A stretch of DNA of 64,000 nucleotides from NCBI RefSeq assembly GCF_015277775.1, contig NZ_CP063849.1:1054001-1118000 (forward strand), given 5' to 3'. This document shows positions 54,200 to 62,800 of the stretch, piece after piece. The notes beneath the pieces are model-generated. The model saw only the letters and a program-made list of their open reading frames with translations. It was not told where the DNA came from and did not search any database. This DNA is from Paludibaculum fermentans (GTDB lineage Bacteria; Acidobacteriota; Terriglobia; Bryobacterales; Bryobacteraceae). The position numbers and the translations under genes are program-made. Each line of letters begins with the position of its first letter. Position 1 is the first letter of the stretch.

Positions 54200-56210
54200 G
54201 ATCCGCCTTCAACGTGGAGAGCAGCGCCGCCTGGGCGGCTTCCAGGAAGAAGTGTCCGCCTTTGAATTCGGAGTGGCGGAAGGTCTGTGTTGTTTGGAGG
54301 CCCCAGGCGGCCAGGTGCTCCGCCGTGACGTTGGGGTCGGCTTCCCCGCCGTAGGCGAAGAGCGGCAGGTCGAGCGGGCCCTGGGCTTCGTAGGCGTAGT
54401 GGCGGTAGAGGCGCGCGTCCGAGAGCAGCGCGGGTAGCGCCAGTTTCAGCAGTTCGGGATTGTTCAGGACGCTGGGCGGGAAGCCTTCCAGGCGGCGCAG
54501 TTCTTCGATGAAGTCGCGCATCGAGGGCTCCGGCGGAGGGACGTGGTTCAGGCGGTACTGCGGCGCTCTGGCTCCGGAGACGTGCAGGGACACGGGTAGG
54601 GGCAAGCCCTCACGGCGGAGTGCGCGGGTCAGTTCAAAGCTGATGCCGGCGCCCATGCTGTGACCGAAGAACGAGAACGGGGCGTCGAGAAATGGACGGA
54701 CCTCCTTGAGGAGCGCTTCGACCAGGGGGCCCATGCGTTCGAAGGGTGGCTCCGCCGCGCGCGTTTCACGGCCCGGCAGGCGGACCGGCACGACGCAGGC
54801 GAGTGCGCTGAGTTTGTCGCGCCAGGCGCGGTAGGGCAGGGCTCCGCCGCCGGCCCAGGGGAAGCAGAACAGCTTCATGCGGCCGGCGGGGACTTCCTCA
54901 ATGCCCGGCAGCCACGGATTGCTGTCAGGCTTGGCGGCCGTGTTGTGCTGCCGCAGGCGCAGGGCCAGCAGTTTCTTCTTTTCTTCGCTCAGCGCGGGCC
55001 GCAGGGTGGGGGCCGGGGGCTGCTTTTTGGGCTTACGCAGCAGGCTTTCCAGCACACCTTCGAACGGCAGCACATTGAGATTCGCGGCGTACTCCAGCGC
55101 TGCTTTGCGGGAGGCGGCGGCGAGTTCTTCCCAGTGGGGCTGGTCGGTGGTCAGGCGCTCCATCACCTTATACCAGGGCGCTACGTCCTGCGGCGGGACC
55201 TCGGCCACCGGCACCATGCTGGCGTCGACGGAAGGCTTGTACTTCACGATGGGGTTGACGCGGATGAGGTACGGGACACCGAGTTTGGCTTCGTGGAGGC
55301 CGCCGACGTCGCTGGCGACCACGGGGATGCCGCGCGACATGGCTTCCAGGACGATTCGGGAGCGGGCCTCGGCCCAGACCGACGGCACCAGCATCACCTT
55401 GGTCTGCCGCAGCAGGCCGTCGATGTTGTCCATCTGGTTGAGCAGGGTAATGTTGGGCCGCTGACGCATGGCCGCGAGTTCGTCGATCTGCGTGCCCCAG
55501 GTGGGGATGGCGGCGAACTGGACGTGCGGCATGCGATCAGCCAGTTCCACGAAGATGGAGATGCCCTTCACCGCGCAGGGGTTCACCATGGCGACATAGG
55601 GGTTCTCGAACCGGCCCAGCAGGGGGAAGTCGCGGGTGTCCTCCAGCAGGGAGATGGGCACGTGGATGGCGTCGATGCCGCTCCATTCCCTGACATAGCC
55701 GGCCACGTAGTGGCTGACGCCCACGGTGGCGTCGGCGCGTTTCAGTACTTCGGTCTTGGAAGCCGAGACCATGGAGCTGTCGGGTCCGAAGGGGACGGCG
55801 ATGGTGGCGCGCACCAGGTAGACGACGCGGGCGTTGGGCGCCTTCACGGCAATGTCGAACAGTAACTGGCCGGGGTCGTCGGTGGAGGTGATGATGATGT
55901 CGGGCTGGAACTCGTCGATCTGCGCCTGGAAGAAGCCGCGCAGGTGTGGGCTCAATGACAGGACGCGGACCACCACGCCGCCCAGTTCATAGCGGATCCC
56001 GGTGCCGTCCGAGCCGTCCGGGTCCACTCCACGGGACCGGAGCGCCTCGAGCATGGCGTCGTGGCCTTCCTGGCCAAATTGCTCAACGCGGGTGGCTACG
56101 CGGACCGAATGGCCGCGTTCCACCAGCGCCTCCATCAACAACCGGTTCGATTTGTCGCCGCCGCCGAGGGAAGGGAAGTAAGTGGAGTTGTGAGCCAGCA
56201 GAACCTTCAC
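54174..56210 (-). CDS. GT4 glycosyltransferase fused to type II thioesterase
   Basis: This 678-residue protein is a fusion. Residues 1-400 form a GT4-type glycosyltransferase (KVLLAHNSTYFPSLGGGDKSN, the NPCAVKGISIF core and an EX7E motif in WAEARSRIVLEAM). A linker (LSEEKKKLLALRLRQ, about 405-420) precedes a type II thioesterase: MKLFCFPWAGGG at 445, the nucleophile Ser518 in FFGHSMGAG, Asp625 in GGEADPNV and His653 in KGGHFF. Type II thioesterases release or proofread acyl groups on carrier proteins. The ATG overlaps the end of the second glycosyltransferase gene by 4 nt. I know of no standard protein with this combination. Confidence 0.85.
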   Translation of the reverse strand: MKVLLAHNSTYFPSLGGGDKSNRLLMEALVERGHSVRVATRVEQFGQEGHDAMLEALRSRGVDPDGSDGTGIRYELGGVVVRVLSLSPHLRGFFQAQIDEFQPDIIITSTDDPGQLLFDIAVKAPNARVVYLVRATIAVPFGPDSSMVSASKTEVLKRADATVGVSHYVAGYVREWSGIDAIHVPISLLEDTRDFPLLGRFENPYVAMVNPCAVKGISIFVELADRMPHVQFAAIPTWGTQIDELAAMRQRPNITLLNQMDNIDGLLRQTKVMLVPSVWAEARSRIVLEAMSRGIPVVASDVGGLHEAKLGVPYLIRVNPIVKYKPSVDASMVPVAEVPPQDVAPWYKVMERLTTDQPHWEELAAASRKAALEYAANLNVLPFEGVLESLLRKPKKQPPAPTLRPALSEEKKKLLALRLRQHNTAAKPDSNPWLPGIEEVPAGRMKLFCFPWAGGGALPYRAWRDKLSALACVVPVRLPGRETRAAEPPFERMGPLVEALLKEVRPFLDAPFSFFGHSMGAGISFELTRALRREGLPLPVSLHVSGARAPQYRLNHVPPPEPSMRDFIEELRRLEGFPPSVLNNPELLKLALPALLSDARLYRHYAYEAQGPLDLPLFAYGGEADPNVTAEHLAAWGLQTTQTFRHSEFKGGHFFLEAAQAALLSTLKADLTLASQVR

Positions 56211-57433
56211 GACTGCTCCTTCTTCTGCTTGAGCCGCGCGAGTAGCAGGGCTCGTTTGGCTGGATCCAACGCCTTCAACTTCTCCTCCGTCGATGGGACT
56301 CGTTTGTGTTCGCCGATGGGTTGCTGCGCGGGTGGCAGGCTGCGCAGGTGCCGCTCAAAGTCGGCCACGTCCAGAGTGGAGACGAAACGCAGGGCGGCGT
56401 CGCGGGATTGCCGGGCTTCGCGCCAGTAGGCGGACTGGTTCGTCAGCAGCGTGTGCAGCGCGGCGGCCCAGGGTTCCAGGTCCTGCGGCGGGACGATCGC
56501 CTTGGGCATCAGGGTGTCGTCGAACGTGCGTTCGTAGCGCTCCACCGGACGGACGGGCACGACATAGCCGGTGCCGGCCTTGGCTTCCATCAGGCCGCCG
56601 GAGTTGCTGGCGATCACGGGCAGGCCGCGCAGCATGGCTTCCATGGCGATGAGGCCGAAGCCTTCGTACCAGACGGAAGGCATCAGCAGCAGGCGGGCCT
56701 GTTCCAGCACCTCCTCGATGTCCGGAACATTCTTGAGCAGGCGTGTATTGGGCAGGCGTTCGAGGGCGGCGCGGTCGGCGGCGGTGGTGCCCCAGCCGTT
56801 CAGGGCTGCGAATTCGATATCGGGATAGCGGGTAGCGAGGTCGAGGAAGATGCTGACGCCCTTCACCGCGCAGGGGTTGATCATCAGCACGAAGCCGGAG
56901 CCGAAGCGTCCGAACTGCCGGTAGGGCGGCTTCCCGTAGAGCGGCGGGTGGATGACCACTGCGTCGCGGCCCAGGTGTTCCTTGATGTAGCCCGCCATGT
57001 GGTGGCCGATGGCGACCACGCTGGCGGCGTTGCGGGCCATCCCGGTGCCCGCCGTGTCGCGGTTCCAGCTCTCGGGTCCAAATGGGTAGAACTGGGGCGT
57101 GTGGGCCAGGTAGACGATGCGGCCCGGGGCGACTGTTCCGGCCTCGCGCAGCAGCACGTGGCTGACGTCTTCACTGGATACCAGGACCCAATCCGGCTGG
57201 AAGGCCTGGATGTGGGTGGCCAGGACAGAGACCCGGAAGGAGAGATCCTTCACTCCGTGGACTGTGATGCCGTCGACCACGGTGGTGCGATCGGCCGCGC
57301 CATCCACCGTCGGGGAGACCACCACGCACTCATGGCCCTTGGACGCGAGGTGCCGCAGCCAGGCCAGGTTCGAGCGCGTCGACCCGCCGCGCGGTGGATC
57401 GTACGACGCGTTCGAGGTCAACAGAATCCGCAT
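56207..57433 (-). CDS. GT4-family glycosyltransferase
   Basis: This 408-residue protein resembles the N-terminal part of the adjacent fusion and is probably its paralogue. It has RILLTSNASYDPPRGGSTRS, a nucleotide-sugar-binding C-lobe with MINPCAVKGVSIFLDLATRY, and the EX7E motif in WYEGFGLIAMEAM. GT4 enzymes transfer sugars with retention. The C-terminal tail (TEEKLKALDPAKRALLLARL) resembles the linker-like motif of NRPS proteins. It begins where the FkbH-carrier gene ends (single-base overlap) and overlaps the next gene by 4 nt. Confidence 0.87.
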   Translation of the reverse strand: MRILLTSNASYDPPRGGSTRSNLAWLRHLASKGHECVVVSPTVDGAADRTTVVDGITVHGVKDLSFRVSVLATHIQAFQPDWVLVSSEDVSHVLLREAGTVAPGRIVYLAHTPQFYPFGPESWNRDTAGTGMARNAASVVAIGHHMAGYIKEHLGRDAVVIHPPLYGKPPYRQFGRFGSGFVLMINPCAVKGVSIFLDLATRYPDIEFAALNGWGTTAADRAALERLPNTRLLKNVPDIEEVLEQARLLLMPSVWYEGFGLIAMEAMLRGLPVIASNSGGLMEAKAGTGYVVPVRPVERYERTFDDTLMPKAIVPPQDLEPWAAALHTLLTNQSAYWREARQSRDAALRFVSTLDVADFERHLRSLPPAQQPIGEHKRVPSTEEKLKALDPAKRALLLARLKQKKEQS

Positions 57434-59706
57434 TAGTACTGCCCGTTCTCGCCTGCCTGCTCTTCCTGTTGCAGCAGGGCCTGCACTTCCTCGTCCGACA
57501 GTCCCTCGATCTCAGCCAGCAGGGCGTGGTACTCGTCGGCGTCCATGGCGCCCAGTTGATGGGCTTCGATGGTGCGCGCCAACTCGCCCAGCGTCAGCGT
57601 GCCCGAGTAGACATCGTCTACTGACAGCTCGACTCCGAACTCTTCCTTCACCCGCATCAGCAGGAGCACGGCCAGCAGGGAGTGTCCGCCGAGGTCGAAG
57701 AAGTTGCTGTGAACCGACGTAGCCGGGCGTTCGAGCAGTTCCGTCCAGATGGCGGCGAGACGGCGCTCGACATCACTGGCCGGGGCATCAGGCGCGGTGG
57801 AATGCGCCAGCGCGGCCTGTGCCTGGCGGCGCACTTCGTTCACGACCTGGGCCGGAGTGCGCAGATCGTGGGCGATGCGCGCGAATTCGACAAAGCGCCG
57901 GACCGCCGGGGCCTTGGCTTTGGACTTGGGCTTCGGGGCCGCCGCATCCGCGTCCAGGCGGCTCGGTTTCCAGCGCAACGCCTGCAACTCCGTGGCGGGG
58001 AAGCGATAAAGGATCTCGTCGCCCGCGGTTTCCACTGTGCCGAAGCCGACACTGTCCAGAAACTGGCGCGCCGGCATGTTCTTGGACGTGGGACGGAAGG
58101 CGACGCTCACTGAGTAGATGCCGTTGTCGAGGGCCTCTTCGGCCAGCGCGGAGAGCATGCGATGCTCGACACCGCGGCCCAGCGCGCGGCAGCTCAACAG
58201 GAACGTGTCGACGCGCATTTCGGCCTCGCGCCGTTCCACGATGAGGACGCCCACCAGGCCGTATTCGCCGAAGCGGTCGGACACTTCGCCGGTGAAGCAG
58301 CGGTAGCGGCCATCGGCCAGCAGCGCCTGGATCTCCTGCTCGTTGCGGCGGATAGTGGTGCAGTTGAACTGATTGGTGCGCTGGGTGAGCTGCGCGACGC
58401 GGCCCAGCCGTTCGGGGGCCAGAGCCTGGAAATCCACGCGCAGGTTGAGTCCGGCGATGAACTCCTCCAGGCTGGTGGCGCGTTTGATCTCGCGGCCGAA
58501 CTCCAGGGTCTGGGCGTAAAGCGTGCTGCGCTGGCGGTCTTCCTCGGTGATCACCGGGTGGTCGAAGGCCCAGATGTGATGCAGGAACTCCGGCAGCTCC
58601 TCAATGTCTTCGGGCAGGACGAGCGGCAGCGCCTCGGGCGCGCCGTCGGCGACTTCTGCGCATTCCTTGGGATTGTCGTCGAGGAAGATGAACGTATCCA
58701 GGCCTACACTCAGCTCCTCGGCCAGAGAGGCCAGGTTGCCCGCTTTCGACTCCCAGTTCAGGCGCCAGGCCGTGAAGTGACGCAGTTGGAGGGGGAATTC
58801 GGGGTGGGCGGCGAAGGTGTCGAAGACGTCCTGCTCGTTGTTCTTGCTGGCCATCACCAGCAGCATGCCGGCCTCGCGCTGCTCCAGCAGGAACTGGTGC
58901 AGCATCCTGCGCGGACCGTCCAGGGTGACCCCAGCCGGGCCGTCTTCGCCGCAGATGCCGCGCCACAGCGTGTTGTCGCAATCCACCGCGATCACTTTGT
59001 AGGGCGGCATGAACATGGCCTGCGCACGGCGCACCAGGGCGGTGCCCAGGGCGGCAAAGTACTGCTCCGTATAAGGAATGCGGCCCAGGCGCTGGCCTTC
59101 GGCGTCGTGGCGGTTCTCCACCGGGTAAGTCCGGTCGATCTCCGTATAGTCGATGCACTGGATGCCTGGCGTTTCGCCGAGTGTATGGGCGATGACGCGG
59201 CGGGCGCGCTCCAGGCTGGCGGCGCAGGCCGGGTCGGCCGCAAACTCCGGCGAGGGCGGGCACAGGCAGAAAAGGATCGGCGCAGGCAGGTGGGCCGGGG
59301 CGGACCGCAGAGCTCCGGTCAACTCCTGGACGATCTCTTCCAGGCGTTGCAGGGTTTCGGTGCCGTAGCTCTCGAAATGGCCCAGATCTTCATAGCGGCA
59401 TAACACCAGGTTCACGCCGTGGTCGTTCTGTGCGAACTCGGATGTAGGATCAAGCACCGTCTGCAGGATCTGGTCGTAGGGCGCGAAGCGCAGATCCAAT
59501 TCGCGATTCAGGACCCGGCCCCAGAATGCCAGCACGGGCCGGATGGGTTCGGCCGTAAAGTTGGCGCTGACAGCTGCGCGAAAGGCCGGGTGATGCGGCT
59601 GGTGACTGTTGTTGGATTCGTTCACTGGTTTGTTATTCGCTCGCGGTAAGACGCCGCGTTCAAGGTCCGGTGGGCAGAATTTCGAGGCTCTGGTTCCCAT
59701 AGCCAT
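57433..59706 (-). CDS. FkbH-like HAD-IIIC protein with C-terminal carrier domain
   Basis: This 757-residue protein has an N-terminal FkbH-type region (about 45-235), a HAD phosphatase core with DCDNTLWRGICGEDG (242-255), SKNNEQDVFD (288-296) and FLDDNPKECA (341-350), and a GNAT-like part (NQFNCTTIRRNEQEI, about 445-570). FkbH proteins take a glyceryl unit from 1,3-bisphosphoglycerate and load it on a carrier protein. A Lys/Pro-rich linker leads to a phosphopantetheine carrier domain (645-715) with Ser676 in FFDLGGHSL. The tail LSDEEVQALL resembles ends of NRPS subunits. The start is ATG at 59706; a GTG at VNESNN is possible. Confidence 0.9.
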   Translation of the reverse strand: MAMGTRASKFCPPDLERGVLPRANNKPVNESNNSHQPHHPAFRAAVSANFTAEPIRPVLAFWGRVLNRELDLRFAPYDQILQTVLDPTSEFAQNDHGVNLVLCRYEDLGHFESYGTETLQRLEEIVQELTGALRSAPAHLPAPILFCLCPPSPEFAADPACAASLERARRVIAHTLGETPGIQCIDYTEIDRTYPVENRHDAEGQRLGRIPYTEQYFAALGTALVRRAQAMFMPPYKVIAVDCDNTLWRGICGEDGPAGVTLDGPRRMLHQFLLEQREAGMLLVMASKNNEQDVFDTFAAHPEFPLQLRHFTAWRLNWESKAGNLASLAEELSVGLDTFIFLDDNPKECAEVADGAPEALPLVLPEDIEELPEFLHHIWAFDHPVITEEDRQRSTLYAQTLEFGREIKRATSLEEFIAGLNLRVDFQALAPERLGRVAQLTQRTNQFNCTTIRRNEQEIQALLADGRYRCFTGEVSDRFGEYGLVGVLIVERREAEMRVDTFLLSCRALGRGVEHRMLSALAEEALDNGIYSVSVAFRPTSKNMPARQFLDSVGFGTVETAGDEILYRFPATELQALRWKPSRLDADAAAPKPKSKAKAPAVRRFVEFARIAHDLRTPAQVVNEVRRQAQAALAHSTAPDAPASDVERRLAAIWTELLERPATSVHSNFFDLGGHSLLAVLLLMRVKEEFGVELSVDDVYSGTLTLGELARTIEAHQLGAMDADEYHALLAEIEGLSDEEVQALLQQEEQAGENGQY

Positions 59707-59736
59707 TGTATCGTCCCGGCTATCTTCTGACGCGGC

Positions 59737-60090
59737 TCAGGCACGCTTGCGTTTCCCTTTCCTGGCCTTCGCCCGCCGGGCGGCCTCGACAGCCAGGCGC
59801 CCCCACCGTTCCATCTCTTCTTCATTGTCGAAAAACGCAGGCGGCGGTGGGTAGTACTGCATCACCTCCGGCTTGTCGGGGAAGGGTTGAAAGGGCTTCA
59901 GGCCGAGCTCGGTGAACTGCGTCCGGGAGAGATCATCCGCCTTCAGATACAACGTGTTGCCGGCCACCAGGGCGAAGGTGAGTCCATCGCAATAGAGACA
60001 GTGGCCGCCGAGCATGGCCCGCGCCGAGATCTCTCCCAACGGGGAAAGCCACTCGTGCAGGAACTCCAGATATTGATTGCTCGCACCCAT
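59737..60090 (-). CDS. TfoX N-terminal domain protein
   Basis: This 117-residue protein matches the TfoX N-terminal fold: ISARAMLGGHCLYCDGLTFALV, YLKADDLSRTQFTEL and KPEVMQYYPPPPAFFDNEEEMERW. TfoX/Sxy proteins control competence genes in some Gammaproteobacteria, but short family members occur widely with unknown role. It ends in a basic tail. I chose the ATG at 60090, with GGAAGGAA upstream. It lies 30 nt upstream of the FkbH-carrier gene on the same strand and could be co-transcribed. Confidence 0.8.
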   Translation of the reverse strand: MGASNQYLEFLHEWLSPLGEISARAMLGGHCLYCDGLTFALVAGNTLYLKADDLSRTQFTELGLKPFQPFPDKPEVMQYYPPPPAFFDNEEEMERWGRLAVEAARRAKARKGKRKRA

Positions 60091-60118
60091 GGGGTTCCTT
60101 CCAGGATATGATGCTGCG

Positions 60119-61207
60119 GTGACCATTTTTAGGACCCTCGCTCTCGCTACCCTCGCCGCCACGGTTTTTGCCCAGGATGCAGCCCCTCCCCTTCGCCTCG
60201 CCATCGCCGGACTGGTCCACGGCCACGTCGATGGATTCCTGCGCAACGCCCGCGGCAAACGCGTCCAGATCGTCGGACTCTACGACCCCGACACCAAACT
60301 TCACGCCAAATACGCGGAAAAGTACCACCTCGAAGCCAATCTGTTCTTCACTGACCTCAACGTGATGCTCGACAAGACGAAGCCGGAGGCGGTGGCGTCG
60401 TTCACCTCCACCTACGATCACCCGGTGGTGGTCCAGGCCGCGGCTGCCCGAAAGATTCACGTGATGATGGAAAAACCGCTGGCCGTGAGCACGGATCACG
60501 CCCGCGCCATCCAGAAGGCCGCCGCCTCGTCAGGCATCCACGTGATCGTCAATTATGAGACCACGTGGTATCGCAGCCATGGCGCGATCTACGATCTGGT
60601 GAAGAAGCAGAAGGCGATCGGCGACATCCGCAAGATGGTGGCGATGGACGGACACCAGGGTCCGAAGGAGATCGGGACCGGGCCGGAGTTCTTCGGCTGG
60701 CTGACGGATCCGGTGAAGAACGGCGCCGGCGCCCTGTTCGATTTCGGCTGCTATGGTGCCAACCTGATGACCTGGCTGATGGACGGCCAGCGGCCCATCG
60801 CCGTCACCGCCATGACACAGCGCATCAAGCCCGCCATCTATCCGAATGTGGATGACGAAGCCAATGTGCTAGTGGAGTATCCCAAGGCCATCGGCATCAT
60901 CGAAGGCTCCTGGAACTGGCCCTACAGCCGCAAGGACCTCGAGGTTTATACGGAGAAGGGCACCGCAATCGCCGTGGGCGGCAACATCCTGCGGACGCGG
61001 CAGCCAGGCCATAACGACGAACGGACAGAAACGCCCGCGGCCCTGCCGGCCGACGAGAGCGATTCGATCTCCTACCTCACGGCGGTGGTGCGCGGCACCC
61101 TCAAGCCCTCCGGACTCTCGTCCCTCGAGAACAACATGGTGGTGACCGAGATCCTGGAGGCCGCCCGCGAATCAGCCAAGACGGGGCGCCGCGTCACCTT
61201 GAAGTAG
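60119..61207 (+). CDS. Exported Gfo/Idh/MocA-family oxidoreductase
   Basis: This 362-residue protein starts at a GTG with a signal peptide (TIFRTLALATLAATVFAQ). It has the Rossmann segment LRLAIAGLVHGHVDGFL, the VMMEKPLAVST motif with the conserved lysine, and a C-terminal domain containing GAGALFDFGCYGANLMTWLMDG. It probably oxidises a sugar or cyclitol with a nicotinamide cofactor outside the cytoplasm. It is divergent from the TfoX gene and convergent with the ThuA-DUF1080 gene. Confidence 0.82.
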   Translation: MTIFRTLALATLAATVFAQDAAPPLRLAIAGLVHGHVDGFLRNARGKRVQIVGLYDPDTKLHAKYAEKYHLEANLFFTDLNVMLDKTKPEAVASFTSTYDHPVVVQAAAARKIHVMMEKPLAVSTDHARAIQKAAASSGIHVIVNYETTWYRSHGAIYDLVKKQKAIGDIRKMVAMDGHQGPKEIGTGPEFFGWLTDPVKNGAGALFDFGCYGANLMTWLMDGQRPIAVTAMTQRIKPAIYPNVDDEANVLVEYPKAIGIIEGSWNWPYSRKDLEVYTEKGTAIAVGGNILRTRQPGHNDERTETPAALPADESDSISYLTAVVRGTLKPSGLSSLENNMVVTEILEAARESAKTGRRVTLK

Positions 61208-61209
61208 CG

Positions 61210-62688
61210 CTATTCCAAGGGCCGGTACCAAAGGTTCCGGAACTTCATCGTGGTATCCGGAGCCCCTGGGAAGCCCGAATGATCCTGCAGCATCAGCGGA
61301 GCGGCGTCGCACATGCCGGGCCGGAAGCGCAGCTCGCTCCGCTCCTGCACCAGGACGCCGTTCAGGTGCACCGTGACGAAGCCCGGCTCCAGTTGCTGCT
61401 TCCGCTCGTTGCACTTCGGCAGGCGCAGGACGATGTCGTAACTCGACCACTCGCCCGGCTTGCGTGACGCATTCACCAGCGGCGGATACTGGTCGTAGAC
61501 CGCCCCCACCACGCCCGTCGCGTACGTCGGATTCTGATACCCGTCCAACACCTGCAATTCCGTCAGCGATTGCAGATAGACGCCGCTGTTGCCCTTGAGC
61601 TGGCCCTTCTGGTCGGGCATCGACGGGATCTGGAACTCCAGGTGGAGCTGCGCACTGCCGATCTTCGCCGCCGTATAGGCATCGCCCGCGCCCGTCTTGC
61701 AGTGCATCTCGCCCTTCACTGCCTTGCAGCCCGAGGGGGTTCCGTCCTTCTTCACCCAGCCCGTCATGTCCTTGCCGTTGAACAGGACTACCGCATCCGA
61801 CGCAGGCGCCGAGCCGACGCCCGGTGTCACTACCCGCGGCTGAGTCTCTTCCACTTTGGGCCCGCCCACCAGCTTGGGAGGAATGGACGTAGTCACTGCG
61901 CCAGTGGCCGCCCACTCGGCTCCACGGACAAAGGTCGTGATGAACGTGGGCGTCTTCACGGCCGGACCGTCATGCCCCAGCGCCGTGCCGAACACTCGAC
62001 CTTTGCCGTATTCCAGCGTCCACAACATCGGCTGATTCAGGCCATCGCCCGGTTTCGGCTGCTTGTCGTTCGCGTTGTAAAGTTTGTGGTCGTCCCAGGC
62101 CGTGGCGAGTACGTGATAGGTGCCCGTCGGCTGCCAACGCAGGTTGGCATAGAGTTCGTCATTCGGCTGCCGCAGTTTCTTGGTCAGCCCCATCGTGATG
62201 GGATGATTCGCGTCAGTGATGTCGACCGTGAAGTCATGTGCCGCGGAGTGGTGGCCGTTGTTGGGACGCCAGTTGCCGCCCGACATCTTCTCGTACTCCG
62301 TCCAGCCGTCGAACGCGGCGGTGGAGAAGTGGTACATCACCAGACCCTTGCCCTCGCGCACGTAGTTCAGCAGGGCGTTCTGGGCGCGGTCGCCCCACCA
62401 CAGGTCCTTGTTGCGGCCGTCGTAGAAGTTCAGGACCACCAGGTCATAGCCGGCCAGCGTCTCGTCGCCGGCGCCTTTGAACTCCTCGGTCACCCGCACA
62501 TCGAAACGGCCCGTCTCCGTCAATGCCTTGGCCAGCAGGGGCGACACCGTCTTCCAATCGTGACCGCCCACCGCGCCGCCCGTAATCAGCAGCGTCTTAA
62601 TCTTTGGCGGTCCCGCCGGAGCCTGCGCCAGCACCGCCTGCGCCAGCACCGCCTGCGCCAGAATACAAAGGAGAGCAAACCATCTCAT
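61210..62688 (-). CDS. ThuA-DUF1080 two-domain secreted protein
   Basis: This 492-residue protein has a signal peptide (RWFALLCILAQAV) followed by a ThuA-like domain (about 30-270: TLLITGGAVGGHDWKTVSP, DLVVLNFYDG, GKGLVMYHFS, GKGRVFGTALGHDGPA) and a DUF1080 domain (about 300-492: VVLFNGKDMTGWVKKDG, QLKGNSGVYLQS, GPxxxx-like end). ThuA-like proteins and DUF1080 proteins are both linked to keto-sugar metabolism, so the fusion suggests action on 3-keto-glycosides. The start is the ATG at 62688. It is convergent with the oxidoreductase gene, 2 nt away. Confidence 0.85.
   Translation of the reverse strand: MRWFALLCILAQAVLAQAVLAQAPAGPPKIKTLLITGGAVGGHDWKTVSPLLAKALTETGRFDVRVTEEFKGAGDETLAGYDLVVLNFYDGRNKDLWWGDRAQNALLNYVREGKGLVMYHFSTAAFDGWTEYEKMSGGNWRPNNGHHSAAHDFTVDITDANHPITMGLTKKLRQPNDELYANLRWQPTGTYHVLATAWDDHKLYNANDKQPKPGDGLNQPMLWTLEYGKGRVFGTALGHDGPAVKTPTFITTFVRGAEWAATGAVTTSIPPKLVGGPKVEETQPRVVTPGVGSAPASDAVVLFNGKDMTGWVKKDGTPSGCKAVKGEMHCKTGAGDAYTAAKIGSAQLHLEFQIPSMPDQKGQLKGNSGVYLQSLTELQVLDGYQNPTYATGVVGAVYDQYPPLVNASRKPGEWSSYDIVLRLPKCNERKQQLEPGFVTVHLNGVLVQERSELRFRPGMCDAAPLMLQDHSGFPGAPDTTMKFRNLWYRPLE
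62621..62661 (-). repeat. 15-bp tandem repeat in signal-peptide coding region
   Basis: The unit GCCTGCGCCAGCACC is repeated 2.7 times and encodes LAQAV-LAQAV-LAQA within the signal peptide of the ThuA-DUF1080 protein. Such repeats can change in copy number, altering signal length in 5-residue steps. Confidence 0.8.
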
Positions 62689-62800
62689 AATCCGGATACC
62701 TCGGTCACATTCTATCCGCATGGGGAACAGGCGTGCCGATCGTGTCGAGGGATCATTGCCGGATGGCGGACGGCGGGCTGCCGGTGAGAACCGGTCCCGT

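Noticed and set aside
58162-59403. 413-codon plus-strand frame opposite the FkbH-carrier gene
   Set aside because: Leu/Gln/Ala/Val antisense shadow; the minus-strand gene has all expected motifs.
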